Source of the DNA: CAVQEK01 sp964596645
Lineage (GTDB): Bacteria > Bacteroidota > Bacteroidia > Cytophagales > Cyclobacteriaceae
DNA: 64,000 nt
Assembly: GCA_964596645.1 (NCBI GenBank)
Contig: CAZQVB010000023.1
Coordinates: 1 to 64,000 of the forward strand
Direction of reading: 5' to 3'
The notes beneath the pieces were generated by a model. It had not been told where the DNA came from, did no database searches, and saw only the letters and a list, made by a program, of their open reading frames with translations. Positions 1 through 9,999 of the stretch are shown here, in pieces (the stretch's first letter is position 1; each line of letters starts with the position of its first letter). Both the position numbers and the translations under genes were made by a program.

Positions 1-2902
1 GGGCGCATCGTTCACCGGCGTCACATTGATGGTGATGGTGTTGGCGGATGCCGCATCGACAGTGCCGTCATTCACCCTGAAGCCAAAGCTGGTGTAGGGT
101 GAGCCGCTGCCATTGAGCACGGGCAGGAACTTGAGCAATCCGCCATCCAGTTGTGCCTTGGTCACTTCGCCATTGGCGGCCAGTGCTTCGCCTGTATCGA
201 TCACGCCGTCGTTGTCGGCATCGATAAATAAGGTGCCTGTAGCCGGAATGGTTGGGATCGTGATTTTATCGAGAATGTCGCCATCCACATCGGCATAGCC
301 GAGATCAGCGGTAGCGATTGTCACAGGTGTGTCTTCGTAGGTGGTGATGGTTTTGTCGGCGGCTGTCGGCGCATCGTTGGTGGGCACGACATTGATAAAA
401 ACATAACTGGAATCGCTTATGACGGAGGCCCCATTGGTGAAGAGCACCAGCACTTTGCGCTGCGTCGTCGTCGGATCATTATTGACGTTGAGGTAGGTGA
501 GTGTCTGAAACACCTGGTTATACGCAGCAATGGTATTGGTTCCGGAAAGGGTTAAAGTTCCACTGTTGTATGTCTTCACTATACCGCTTGGGCCTGTAGT
601 CACATCCAATATTTCGTCGGCACCATCCAGCGGGTTGAGGATTTTGATGGTGACGCTGGTAATGTTGGGATTGGAAGCATCCCGAAGGTTGCCCGCAGCA
701 GGAATCAACGCAATGGCGCCTCCATCTTCCGTGAACGTAGTGGTATGATCTCTACCCGGCGTACTGAGGCCGTTGAGATCTGCGACGGGGCCCTCGCAAT
801 TTTCCACCAGTATGGGGCCCGACACATTATTGTCGTAGGTACACTGGGGAATGATGTAATCGGAAACATCCAGGGCACCGGAAATAGACGAGCTGTTGGT
901 GACCACGTACAACGAAAAGCTGGCAGGCTGCTTGAGGATTTTAAATTCAAGACTGGCCGCGCTGTTCGGATCAAGTCCCTGCTCTAGGATATCTACCCCA
1001 AGAAGCACTCCACCGTTGCCCGGCACGCCGTTGTAAAAGCTGATTGCGAAGTTCTTGGGCAGGGAAAATCCGGATGAATCGGAATTGGTGATGGCGTAAT
1101 GAATGGTAATGCTGTCGGTATCGCAGGTGGTGAGTACCGAACTGGTGCTGGTGCTTACACCGGGAAACAGTGGCGTAGCATTACTCGAATACAAAGTGGC
1201 CTGCACCATACTGGCGTTGAGTGCCCGTTTTCCAGAAAATGCTATGGCATGATTTTGCTCTATTCGCGGAATTTTGAGGTCGTCATTGATGTTGGTGACA
1301 TGGTAGTTGTACTGGTTCCACACCTTTCGTGCAGGCGCCCATGGTGTTGAGTTCGATTCAAAGATTTTGAGTTTGCCAAGCTTGTCATCCCCCCCCACTT
1401 GGCAGGTAGTGCATATTTCAGCCGCACCGTCATTATCTACATCTGCTACTATGGCTGTTTCTGTTCCTGTATTTGACATACAGGTAGCAGTCACCAAATC
1501 TACCGGTGAAGCGGTGCTGCCATCAATGACCCTCAGATTGCTTTCATCCCTGTATACAATTTCAGATTTGCCGTCCTGGTTAAAGTCAAACATCGTGATG
1601 CCTGTCTGCCCGGATTCATCTGTGGTGACCAGGCTCCATTTTTGCTGTAGGGTGGTTGTACCATTATATTCTAAAGCAAGCAGCCTTTGCGATCGGGTCA
1701 CTCCAATTTCCGGGGCATTGTCGTTGTCAATGTCGCCGACGAAAGGCGGCCCTATACCTTCTTTACCCACATTTCCTTCCAGATTTGTCCTATTGGCTAT
1801 GATCGTGGTGGTGCGGGGGTTATAGACATAAACTTCTCCAAGCGTGGTGCCCCTTACAGAAACGATCACATCGAGCTGACCGTCGAGGTCTATGTCTGCC
1901 ACGGTGGTAAAGCCGTCCGATTTACCTGCTACCGTCCTGGCGGTCATGCTGTTGCCGGCTGTGCCGTTGGGATTGGTAATGTTGACCTCATACACGGTGT
2001 TGCCGCCTGCCAGCTCCAAACCTGGCGTTGGTCTGAGATCGGCCGCAATGCTGGAGGCAACCGCCCCCGATTTATCGCCGTCCGACTGGGAAATACCCAT
2101 TTGGTTGGCTTCCCCACCGTCGGCGAGTTTCACACCGGTGCGTGCATTGAATATTTCATTGTAGAGATAAACTTCTGCAATGCCGTCTTGATTAAAGTCT
2201 GCAAGTGCCAGGGAGGCACCGAATTTTTCGGCCGCTACCATACCCGAGCGTACCTGGGAATCAGATGTCCATAGTAGCGATCCATCTTCAAGATTGTACG
2301 CTTGCAGGCGTCCTCTGACAGACGCACTATTGACGCTATAATCCAACACATTGATAATTACTTCACCAAGGCCGTCACCATCGATATCTCCGATCACGTA
2401 ACTATTGGTGCCTGCACCCCAGGAAAAGTAGGGTGTGACGATGGTATTTTCCAGTCTTCCTGTGACGCCGTCGAAAACCAAAATATCCCTGGTGAGTCGT
2501 GTGGGGTTATTTTGCCAGTTATTCGAGCTAAGTGCTATGATTTCAGGTTGGCCGTCACCATCTACATCTCCTACCAGGGGTGTGCCGTACAGCATCACCT
2601 CGGCATCCGATTCGAAGGCCTGAGCAAAGTTAAAACTGGTGAGTGTGCCGGTGTATTGACAGCCCGACTCACACTGATTGAAGAAGGCCTCGTCAGCGCA
2701 GGCACAATCGCTGTCGTAGTAGTCGNNNNNNNNNNATCAGCCCGTCGCCGTCGTTGTCTATGCCATCAGTACAGTTGGCTTCCTGCCCGTAGGCATAGGC
2801 GGTGGTGAAAGCCAATGCTATGGAACAGATCATTTTTGTAAAGCGCCTCACAAGCAGAGGGCTGCTTTGAGGTAAAGAAACTGCCAGTAAATCCTCTCTC
2901 AT
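1..2902 (-). CDS. FG-GAP/VCBS-repeat and cadherin-like secreted protein (partial, gap-interrupted)
   Basis: Reading the minus strand gives a signal peptide (hydrophobic stretch ending AYAYGQ), a Cys/Asp motif CTDGIDNDGDGL, then the 10-N gap. After the gap there are at least seven FG-GAP-type calcium loops, such as VGDVDGDGQPEI, IGDIDGDGLGEV, VADIDLDGQLDV and MFDFNQDGKSEI (about 2600-1400). A CARDB-like segment follows, then cadherin-like repeats with the VNDAP signature near the window edge. The frame stays open to base 1, so the C-terminus lies outside. The frame after the gap agrees with the frame before it only if the true gap length is a multiple of three, not ten. FG-GAP and cadherin repeats are typical of large cell-surface or secreted adhesins in Bacteroidota; the ligand is unknown. 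The start at 2902 is the ATG giving the fullest signal peptide; a later ATG (MICSIALAF) is possible. Confidence 0.82.
2726..2735. other. assembly gap (10 N)
   Basis: A run of ten Ns inside the FG-GAP protein gene, between GIDNDGDGL and DYYDSDC in the translated minus strand. Ten is a conventional scaffold placeholder; keeping the frame open needs a true length divisible by three. Confidence 0.98.
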
Positions 2903-3198
2903 CTTCGTTGCTGATATAAGCTCAATTTTAATTACCTGTCTTGCCAAATGATTGCGTTGGTGCTATTCCTACAGGTACACAGGCACAACCATTTTTCCGC
3001 ACGGCAATATTAGCTAAGCTTATACTTGCTGAGTGGTCGGAAATTTTAGATGAAAGGTTTGGGGAAAAAGCTGAAAATTGGCGCAGGGCTCTGAGTGCGA
3101 AATAAAAATTTTTCAGATGTGATAAAAGCCCCCCATTATTCATTCAGTGCCCTTGGCATCATCAATCGGTCCCAAAAATACACTACTGAAAAAGTGTA

Positions 3199-3405
3199 TT
3201 ATTTTCGGAATTTATAATCTTTTTTAGGGCTGATCTTAAGTAATAATTGTAGTGAGATAATCCAGATCATTATCACTCCCGATAATAAATAATATTTTCT
3301 GACCCTTACTTGCTTTTGTCTGACATATGGACGTGATACCGCGGGGCCATCGGCAGGGATTAATGCACCGAAGCAGGCTGAATTGCCTTTGCAGACGTTC
3401 ATCTT
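3199..3405 (-). CDS. possible small single-pass membrane protein
   Basis: A 68-codon frame with an early Cys pair (CKGNSACFG), a basic stretch (RQKQVRVRK) and one hydrophobic segment (YYLLSGVIMIWIISLQLLL) followed by a Lys-rich tail. This topology is plausible for a small inner-membrane protein, but I recognise no family. It sits in the 630-base spacer between susD and the FG-GAP gene, next to an assembly gap, which weakens the evidence. The rest of the 2903-3532 spacer holds only short unsupported frames. Confidence 0.28.
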   Translation of the reverse strand, partial: KMNVCKGNSACFGALIPADGPAVSRPYVRQKQVRVRKYYLLSGVIMIWIISLQLLLKISPKKDYKFRK

Positions 3406-3425
3406 TAGCGAAAGCCAGCGAAAAA

Positions 3426-3510
3426 GAAAAGACCACCCCAAAAGTAATTTAATGCTATTAAGTTTTCATTGNNNNNNNNNNCCGCCATATCTGGTAAGGG
3501 TGGTCTTTTC
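3426..3510 (-). terminator. inverted-repeat arms flanking an assembly gap, likely susD terminator
   Basis: The 13-base arms at 3426-3438 and 3498-3510 are perfect reverse complements (core GACCACCC/GGGTGGTC with flanking A and T tracts). They enclose the 10-N gap at 3472-3481. Just past the susD stop this is where a terminator would sit. The apparent 59-base loop is probably distorted by the gap. Confidence 0.45.
3472..3481. other. assembly gap (10 N)
   Basis: A run of ten Ns in the spacer downstream of susD, lying between two complementary 13-base arms. Confidence 0.98.
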
Positions 3511-3532
3511 AATTAAATACTGCTGCTATGAA

Positions 3533-5197
3533 TTAATAGCCGGGGTTGTTTTCATTGATCAGTCTGTTGTTATTGATCTCGTCGATAGGTATTGGGAAGA
3601 GTTCAAGACGAGGATAATATGGGATTAACGGGTCTTTCCAGGTGTTCACCTTACCGCTGGAGGTAAACGTTCTGTATTCTGTTTCCACGTCAGCCTCCAG
3701 TTTTTCTTTGAGCAAGCCTTTGCGCTGCAAGTCGTGATAGCGATGAAACTCGCCGATCAATTCCCATCCGCGCTCGTCAAACACCAGCATGTCAAATTCT
3801 TCAGCGCCGTTGAAGTCGTTCGTAGTCAAATCTTTAGGATAGCTTCGGGCATTTCCATCGGCCCTTCGCGCCCTTTCTCGCAGCTTGTTCACTGCCTGAA
3901 GTGCAGACATGTTGGCCGTAGGGTGTATGGCCAGAGCATCACCACTCACCATATTTTGCGCTTCAGCAAAAATGAGCAGCAGGTCGGCATAGCGGAAATA
4001 CGGGTGGTTGTTGCCGTGGGCTGAGTCGCCTGCACCACCCTGAGGATCCATGTGCTTTTGACAATATGGATAAGATTCGGAACTGGCCGAATAATTGGAG
4101 TCAGGCCAGGCGTAGCGATAATTATCCTGTCCTTTTCTCCTCCACACGGTCAACACGGTGACATCGTAGCGATAGTCATTTTCTCCGGTACATGGATCGA
4201 GCCATATTGAGCCTTCCGGTGTGCCGTAAGGAATACCCACCTCAGAAGTGGCATTTCGCCAGTCGGCAATGAATTTTTTGCGAAAGCGTGTAACGCCCCA
4301 AGGGGAAAAAGCACTTTCAGACTGAAAGGGCAACCAGAAGTTGGTAAGCCCGGAACCATAGCCCTGCTGACGAATGAACTCAAGCTCAAAGATACTTTCT
4401 GAATTATGCTCCTGGCGACCTACGAAGAGGTTGGCAAAGTTGTCGATGAGGGCATACTGACCAGAGGCAATCACCTCGGCCGATTCTGTCAGTGCTTTTT
4501 CATAATACGGCATACCCAGTTCCAAAGGTTTGCCGGCCATGGTCAGATACACCTTGGCCAAAAATGACTTGGCCGTCCACTTGCTTGGTTTCTGACGATC
4601 CTCCCCTACCTCTTCCGGCAGATTGGCTACGCCATATTCAAAGTCTGCCACTATCTGATCGTACACAGCAGAAATGGGTGCCTTAGGCTCATAAGCGTTT
4701 TCCGGCGAAGTTGTCACGTTCAGTTTTAGCGGTACACTTCCCCATGTGCGCACGGCAGCAAAATAGTTCAATGCACGATAGAAACGTGCCTGTGCGAGCA
4801 AAGGGGCCTTCTGTGCTTCGGTGGCACCTGGAATGTTTGCTATGCTTTCCTCTGCCGCATTGCACTGATTGATACAGTCGTAGGCTGCCTGCCAGAAAGT
4901 AGAGTTTTTTTGGTGACCGGCACCGAAATTTTTGAAGCCCCATTCACCCCATGCTCCTCCGGGGTTTTTGGTGCTGAAAGCATCCGTAGTGAGACCGAGC
5001 ATAGTGAAATACTCGGTGTTCATATAGTTCCAGGTTTTCATCTGGGCAAGTATGCTGTTGATCATCAGTTGGCCCTGATCAATGGTGATCTGGCCAGCCT
5101 GGCGACGGTCATATGATTTTTCTTCCAAGGCATCGTTGCAGCCATAGGCGACTGTGATCAGCAACAGCGCCATTGTGTATTTTGCTAAGTTTTTCAT
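3533..5197 (-). CDS. RagB/SusD family nutrient-binding outer-membrane lipoprotein
   Basis: 554 residues. The N-terminus is a lipoprotein signal with the lipobox cysteine at residue 20 (LLLITVAYGC). The body has the alpha-helical TPR-like character of SusD proteins (AQARFYRALNYFAAVRTWG; KSFLAKVYLTMAG) and the usual C-terminal region (ELIGEFHRYHDLQRKG; NPLIP-like YYPRLELFPIP) ending in the frequent NPGY. SusD binds glycan or peptide at the cell surface and caps the SusC pore. The gene starts 19 bases after susC ends and is surely co-transcribed. I chose the ATG at 5197 because the upstream alternative adds 11 charged residues before the signal peptide. Substrate cannot be read from sequence. 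Confidence 0.95.
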   Translation of the reverse strand: MKNLAKYTMALLLITVAYGCNDALEEKSYDRRQAGQITIDQGQLMINSILAQMKTWNYMNTEYFTMLGLTTDAFSTKNPGGAWGEWGFKNFGAGHQKNSTFWQAAYDCINQCNAAEESIANIPGATEAQKAPLLAQARFYRALNYFAAVRTWGSVPLKLNVTTSPENAYEPKAPISAVYDQIVADFEYGVANLPEEVGEDRQKPSKWTAKSFLAKVYLTMAGKPLELGMPYYEKALTESAEVIASGQYALIDNFANLFVGRQEHNSESIFELEFIRQQGYGSGLTNFWLPFQSESAFSPWGVTRFRKKFIADWRNATSEVGIPYGTPEGSIWLDPCTGENDYRYDVTVLTVWRRKGQDNYRYAWPDSNYSASSESYPYCQKHMDPQGGAGDSAHGNNHPYFRYADLLLIFAEAQNMVSGDALAIHPTANMSALQAVNKLRERARRADGNARSYPKDLTTNDFNGAEEFDMLVFDERGWELIGEFHRYHDLQRKGLLKEKLEADVETEYRTFTSSGKVNTWKDPLIPYYPRLELFPIPIDEINNNRLINENNPGY

Positions 5198-5216
5198 TGT
5201 TTTTTCAGTTTCGTGT

Positions 5217-8200
5217 TTAGAAAGTAACATTTACTTCGAACCGGTACATGGTAGCTGTAGGATATGGTTTTGAAACCACACCAGGCCGTAAGGCATCAAA
5301 TGGATACGCCGTGGTTTCCGGATCGTAGCCCCTGAAGTTGGTCCATATCAGGTTGGGGTTGGTTACGCTTGCCCGCAGCAACAACTCAGAAAGGCCGAGG
5401 TTCCAGTTTTTGGTCGGGATGGCATAGCTCAGGCTTACGTTTTTCAACCGCACAAAGGAGCCATCCTCTATCAGCATATCATTAATTTGATCCTGCTCTT
5501 GACCGCCAGAGGCAATGGGATAATAATTGCTTGTGCCCTCGCCCGTCCAGCGACCATCATATACTTCCTTCAGTATGTTACCGCCATTCGTGGTTGTTCC
5601 CATCCTGTTCAGATCCGTCCATATGAGATCATTGCCAAATTGGCCGGTGACGAATACGCTCAGGGTGAAGTTTTTATAAGAAAATGAGTTGGTAAAGCCA
5701 AACATCAAGTCCGGATAAGGATTGCCGATGATCACCCGGTCGTCAGCGGTGATGGTGCTATCGCCGTTTATGTCTCTCACGCGCACAAAACCAGGCCTTT
5801 TAGACGGTTCAAATCCATCTTCTATTTCCTGAGCATTCTGGTATATGCCGTCGGTAACATAACCGAAGATCATACCTACCGGCTGGCCCACGCGGTTGAT
5901 GTGGCCTGATGACTTCATACCGCTCCATTGCTCCAGGCCACCAGAGAAAAACTGTTCATTGCCGTTGGCATCAAGCGGCTGCCCAAGGTCAAGTATTTTA
6001 TTCCTATTCATCGACAGGTTGCCATTCATGCTCCAGTTGATGCTGCGCCCGGCAATGATGTCAGCGCCTAAAGTGAACTCTATACCTCGGTTTTCAATCT
6101 CACCAACGTTATCCCAAATAGCGCTTACACCCGAAGATGCCGGCAGCTCGAAGCGCTGCAGCAGGTCACGCGTTACTTTGTGGTAAGCGTCAGCGGTAAA
6201 TCGCAGTCGATTTTGCATAAAGCCAAGATCGAGGCCTACGTTAATTTGCTCTGTACTTTCCCAAATCAGATGGGGATTGCCTGGGTTGCCTAACTGCAGG
6301 CCACCTACCTGGCGGCCCATTACGGCGGCGTTGCGGGTTTGAAGCGGTGTTTGTGTGGCATAGGCAGGAATGGCCTGATTGCCGGTGATTCCCCAGCTAC
6401 CCCGCAATTTGAATTCGTCTACCGCATTTACGGTTTGCATAAAATCCTCTTCAGACAGACGCCATGCCAGGGCTACCGATGGAAATGTGCCCCACTTGTT
6501 GCCTTCCACAAATTTGGTAGCACCATCGCTGCGACCAGAGAACGTGATGAGATAGCGGTCGTCGAATGAGTAGTTTATCCTCAGGAGATATGAACCAAGT
6601 GCATTGACTGAGCGAGCCAATCGGGGCACCGGATAGTCGGCACCACCACCCATGCCCCAGTAGCTAAGCTGATCATCTACAAAATTAGAAGCCTCCTGAT
6701 AGTTCATCTGAAAATCGAATTCCTGATAAGTAGCGCCGGCCACGGCATTGATGCGATGAATATCATTAAAGGTTTTCTCAAAAGTGAGCGTGTTTTCTAT
6801 CAGCCAACTCGTGTTGAGCGTGCCCTGGTAGATGGCCTGGCCTCCGTTGTTGGCACCTTGCCAAGTGTCGCGCGTCCAGTATCGACCAAGGGTCTCGTTG
6901 CGATAGCTCAAGCCACCGCTCACTTTGAAGTCGAGGTAATCGGTCAGCGCCACATTGATGTAGGCATTGGGCATGATCTGAAGCTGCGTGCGGTCAATCG
7001 GTGTTTCCACGAGTGGTATTGGCGAATTATTAAAATCTTCATCGTTCAGGGTACCATCGCCGTCGTAGGTCTTGAGCCAGGGCTTGAAGGTGAGGATTTT
7101 GGAGGTAAGGCTGAAGTTGGTAGTGCCTTCGTTGGCATTGGTTACGCCCAAGCCGTTGGAGATATAAGCCAGTGTGATGTCTGTGCCAAAGTTGATCATC
7201 CTATTGGCCTGATGATCCAGATTGATCTTACCACTGGCACGGTTGAAGAAGGTATTTTTGACAATCCCCTGCTGGTCTAAATAGTTGAAGGAGAGTGCAA
7301 AGGTGGTCTTTTCGCTACCACCGCGCATCGAAAACTGCGCGCCCTTGCTCACGGCCGTACGGTACATTTCATCCTGCCAGTCGGTAGTGACCAGGTTTTC
7401 GGGCAGTGGGTTGGGGATGATGGGATTTCCATTTTCATCATACACAAATTCTCCCTGATATATGGCGGTATCACCGCGGAAAGTGGGTGTTTGGCCGTCA
7501 TTCATGGCTCGCTCGTTCACATAGTTGCCCCACTCAGTCGCATTCAGCAGGTCTACTTTGCGCATCAGCGTAGAGATGTCAGTACTGATGCTGGCGTTAT
7601 ACACGGTCTTCTGGTTTTTGCCCTTTTTGGTGGTGATAATGATGACCCCGTTGGCGCCTCGTGTGCCGTATATGGCAGTTGCCGAGGCATCTTTCAACAC
7701 TTGTACAGATTCAATATCATTTGGATCAAGATAGGCTAAAGGATTCATAGGGGCGTTTGCCTCCCAGGGATTACCCCCCAGGCTGTTGGCAGTGTTATCG
7801 AGCGGAAAGCCGTCGACGACAAACAAAGCCTGGTTGCCGCCATTCAGCGAGTTTCCGCCACGTATGATGGTGCTGGCGCCGGCGCCGGGCTCACCACTCA
7901 TGGCTGTGTACTGCAGGCCGGCCACCTGTCCCTGAAGGAGCTGATCGACCGACTGGGCCACTATACCTTTGGCCTCGGCAGGCTCAAACGTGCCAATAGA
8001 GCCGGTAAAATCTGATTTTTTCATGGTACCGTAGCCTACAACCACTACTTCTTCCAGCGCTGTTACGTCTGGTTGCATAGTCATGTTGATGACCGACTGA
8101 TCGCCTACTGATACCTCCTGCATCAAATAACCAACAGAACTGTATACCAGAGTAGCCTCAGAAGAGGCCTGAAGCTTATAATCGCCATTTACATCGGTAA

Positions 8201-8708
8201 CTGTGCCCTGGCTTGTGCCCTTCACAATTACGTTCACACCGGGCAGGCCTTCATTGTCTTCAGAAGAAACCACACGGCCACTCACGGTGCGGTCTTGAAA
8301 TACGTTGGAAACAACCGAACCAGACATGTCGGCATTGCCATATCGCTCGCCACTTACATTGATCACCCAGTTCACCTGCTTAAAGTTCAAGCCAGATTCC
8401 CTGGCAACTTCATACAACAAGTTTCTAACGGAGATGCGTTTGTTGCGCAGATTGACACGCTTCTGCACGTCCAATTCGCTCGATTCGAACGAGAAGGTAT
8501 AATTCGTCTTTTTTTCGATTTCCTTAAAGACATCTTTTACAGTAGCGTCAGATTGGTTTACCGACACATAGACATCTTTAATACTTGGGGCTTGCTGTGC
8601 ATTTCCTTCGCTGGCCATCAGCATGCCAATGGCGAGCAGATTCAATGTCAGGCCGAAAAATGAGGTTTTCATCAGCCAATAGATTAGCAGTAAATGTTTC
8701 TTTTTCAT
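5217..8708 (-). CDS. SusC/RagA family TonB-linked outer-membrane transporter with STN domain
   Basis: 1163 residues. Signal peptide 1-38; secretin/TonB short N-terminal (STN) domain about 45-118; carboxypeptidase-regulatory-like beta-sandwich about 141-212 (VSGRVVSSEDNEGLPGVNV); TonB-box-like EEVVVVGYG at 219-227; plug from about 230; then a 22-strand-type barrel ending in aromatic FEVNVTF. It forms the outer-membrane channel that imports substrate bound by the adjacent SusD, powered by TonB. The STN domain is the part that contacts a FecR anti-sigma factor. With fecR and an ECF sigma gene immediately upstream on the same strand, this is a trans-envelope signalling transporter that induces its own synthesis when ligand is present. 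Confidence 0.96.
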   Translation of the reverse strand: MKKKHLLLIYWLMKTSFFGLTLNLLAIGMLMASEGNAQQAPSIKDVYVSVNQSDATVKDVFKEIEKKTNYTFSFESSELDVQKRVNLRNKRISVRNLLYEVARESGLNFKQVNWVINVSGERYGNADMSGSVVSNVFQDRTVSGRVVSSEDNEGLPGVNVIVKGTSQGTVTDVNGDYKLQASSEATLVYSSVGYLMQEVSVGDQSVINMTMQPDVTALEEVVVVGYGTMKKSDFTGSIGTFEPAEAKGIVAQSVDQLLQGQVAGLQYTAMSGEPGAGASTIIRGGNSLNGGNQALFVVDGFPLDNTANSLGGNPWEANAPMNPLAYLDPNDIESVQVLKDASATAIYGTRGANGVIIITTKKGKNQKTVYNASISTDISTLMRKVDLLNATEWGNYVNERAMNDGQTPTFRGDTAIYQGEFVYDENGNPIIPNPLPENLVTTDWQDEMYRTAVSKGAQFSMRGGSEKTTFALSFNYLDQQGIVKNTFFNRASGKINLDHQANRMINFGTDITLAYISNGLGVTNANEGTTNFSLTSKILTFKPWLKTYDGDGTLNDEDFNNSPIPLVETPIDRTQLQIMPNAYINVALTDYLDFKVSGGLSYRNETLGRYWTRDTWQGANNGGQAIYQGTLNTSWLIENTLTFEKTFNDIHRINAVAGATYQEFDFQMNYQEASNFVDDQLSYWGMGGGADYPVPRLARSVNALGSYLLRINYSFDDRYLITFSGRSDGATKFVEGNKWGTFPSVALAWRLSEEDFMQTVNAVDEFKLRGSWGITGNQAIPAYATQTPLQTRNAAVMGRQVGGLQLGNPGNPHLIWESTEQINVGLDLGFMQNRLRFTADAYHKVTRDLLQRFELPASSGVSAIWDNVGEIENRGIEFTLGADIIAGRSINWSMNGNLSMNRNKILDLGQPLDANGNEQFFSGGLEQWSGMKSSGHINRVGQPVGMIFGYVTDGIYQNAQEIEDGFEPSKRPGFVRVRDINGDSTITADDRVIIGNPYPDLMFGFTNSFSYKNFTLSVFVTGQFGNDLIWTDLNRMGTTTNGGNILKEVYDGRWTGEGTSNYYPIASGGQEQDQINDMLIEDGSFVRLKNVSLSYAIPTKNWNLGLSELLLRASVTNPNLIWTNFRGYDPETTAYPFDALRPGVVSKPYPTATMYRFEVNVTF

Positions 8709-8745
8709 AATTTAAGGGGTTTTTATTAGTATAATAAACACATAG

Positions 8746-8782
8746 CCGGAGGCGCTTTCACTTTGGCCGGTGACGCTTCCGG
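8746..8782 (-). promoter_or_regulatory. imperfect hairpin in the susC leader
   Basis: Bases 8746-8761 pair imperfectly with 8770-8782 (GC-rich CCGGA...TCCGG stem) in the 121-base fecR-susC spacer. It could attenuate transcription between fecR and susC or stabilise the susC-susD message; on the minus strand no clean U-tract follows. Confidence 0.35.
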
Positions 8783-8829
8783 TTTTTTATTTCTTCTGTC
8801 AGGGGCTGTTCATCAATGTTTCCATGTGA

Positions 8830-9849
8830 TCATTTTTTAAATATATAGACGGTTTCATTTTCTATTTGAAAGTGGAACTTCTTCACGTGACCGATGCTGG
8901 TCAATACATTGTATAAGCTTTCATTGCTGAATGCCCCGGTATAGTGCCAGGCACTGTCGAGTGGGTTTTCTTCCAGCACAAACTGAACACCGTACCACTG
9001 CTCCAATTCTGAAAATACGGCCAAAGCACCTGCTTCCTTAAAGATAATTTTGCCCTCTGTCCATGCTAGCACATCATCCATTTTGGCTTTTTTCAGCAGG
9101 GCTTCTTCATTGGAAGTGGAAAACAGTAGCTGCTCGCCGGGGCTGAGGTAGTATGATGTGTCTGTACTTTTTTGTGCCGATCGAACCATTACTTTTCCGC
9201 TGGCCAGCGATACACAGATGGTGTCCGGATGGGATGCGTCAATATTGAATGAAGTGCCCAGCGCTTTGGTCAAAAGATCGCCACATACCACTTCGAATGG
9301 TCGGTTGAGATCTTTGGAGACATCAAAAAAAGCCTCACCCCACAGCCATACCCGTCGTACAGAACCCTGCAGGCCTTCCTCATACTGTATTTTCGATCGG
9401 CTGTTCAGCTTTACCTGAGAGCCGTCGGGCAAGTATACGGTTAGCTTTTGCCCATTGTGGGCAGCCTTGGTGATATAGGTTGCAGCACCTGGCCCGGCAG
9501 ACGGCTTAGGAAGGAAATAGGCAAGTGCAAAAGCAGCTACTGCCACAAATGCTACAACTGCCGCCCACCGGAGTACAAGATGGTCGGGCCGGCGCTGCAC
9601 GGATGCAGCGAAATCATGATGGTGAGTATTGATGGCCTCCTTTATGCGGCGCAAGGTATCCGGATTGATGTCGTCCGAGCGGAATTTGAGCGTATGTACT
9701 AATGATTCTGCTTCAGTTGCTGCCGATTGAAGAAGCGGATCAGCAGCCAGGCGTTTGCTCCACCGGTCGGCAGCAGGCTTTCCCGATTTGATCCACAGCA
9801 GGAAAGAATCATCTAAAAGCAGTTGAGCAACTCTGTCTTCCTGAGACAT
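8830..9849 (-). CDS. FecR-family anti-sigma factor
   Basis: 339 residues from the ATG at 9849 (a TTG at 9891 would add 14). A cytosolic N-terminal part is followed by one membrane segment near residues 92-112 (WAAVVAFVAVAAFALAYFL), a periplasmic FecR domain (VYLPDGSQVKLNSRSKIQY; VWLWGEAFFDVSKD) and a C-terminal DUF4974-type domain (IIFKEAGALAVFSELEQWYG) that resembles STN folds. It holds the ECF sigma factor inactive until the SusC STN domain signals. It lies between sigma (upstream) and susC (downstream), the standard order. Confidence 0.93.
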   Translation of the reverse strand: MSQEDRVAQLLLDDSFLLWIKSGKPAADRWSKRLAADPLLQSAATEAESLVHTLKFRSDDINPDTLRRIKEAINTHHHDFAASVQRRPDHLVLRWAAVVAFVAVAAFALAYFLPKPSAGPGAATYITKAAHNGQKLTVYLPDGSQVKLNSRSKIQYEEGLQGSVRRVWLWGEAFFDVSKDLNRPFEVVCGDLLTKALGTSFNIDASHPDTICVSLASGKVMVRSAQKSTDTSYYLSPGEQLLFSTSNEEALLKKAKMDDVLAWTEGKIIFKEAGALAVFSELEQWYGVQFVLEENPLDSAWHYTGAFSNESLYNVLTSIGHVKKFHFQIENETVYIFKK

Positions 9850-9999
9850 TGTATTGGGGTTTGAATGGATAGAGGCTACCTGTCCGCTCAATTACTCTCT
9901 CATACCAATATTTTTTTTTAAACCTTATACAAAATGTATTGCTGACGTGACCTTATAATTGGGTTTCACCTCTTAGCCATTATAAAAGTACTGTGTCGA

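Noticed and set aside
2928..3143. Minus-strand 71-codon frame upstream of the FG-GAP gene
   Set aside because: No domain, and it overlaps the signal-peptide region of the real gene; basic-aromatic composition looks like chance in AT-rich sequence.
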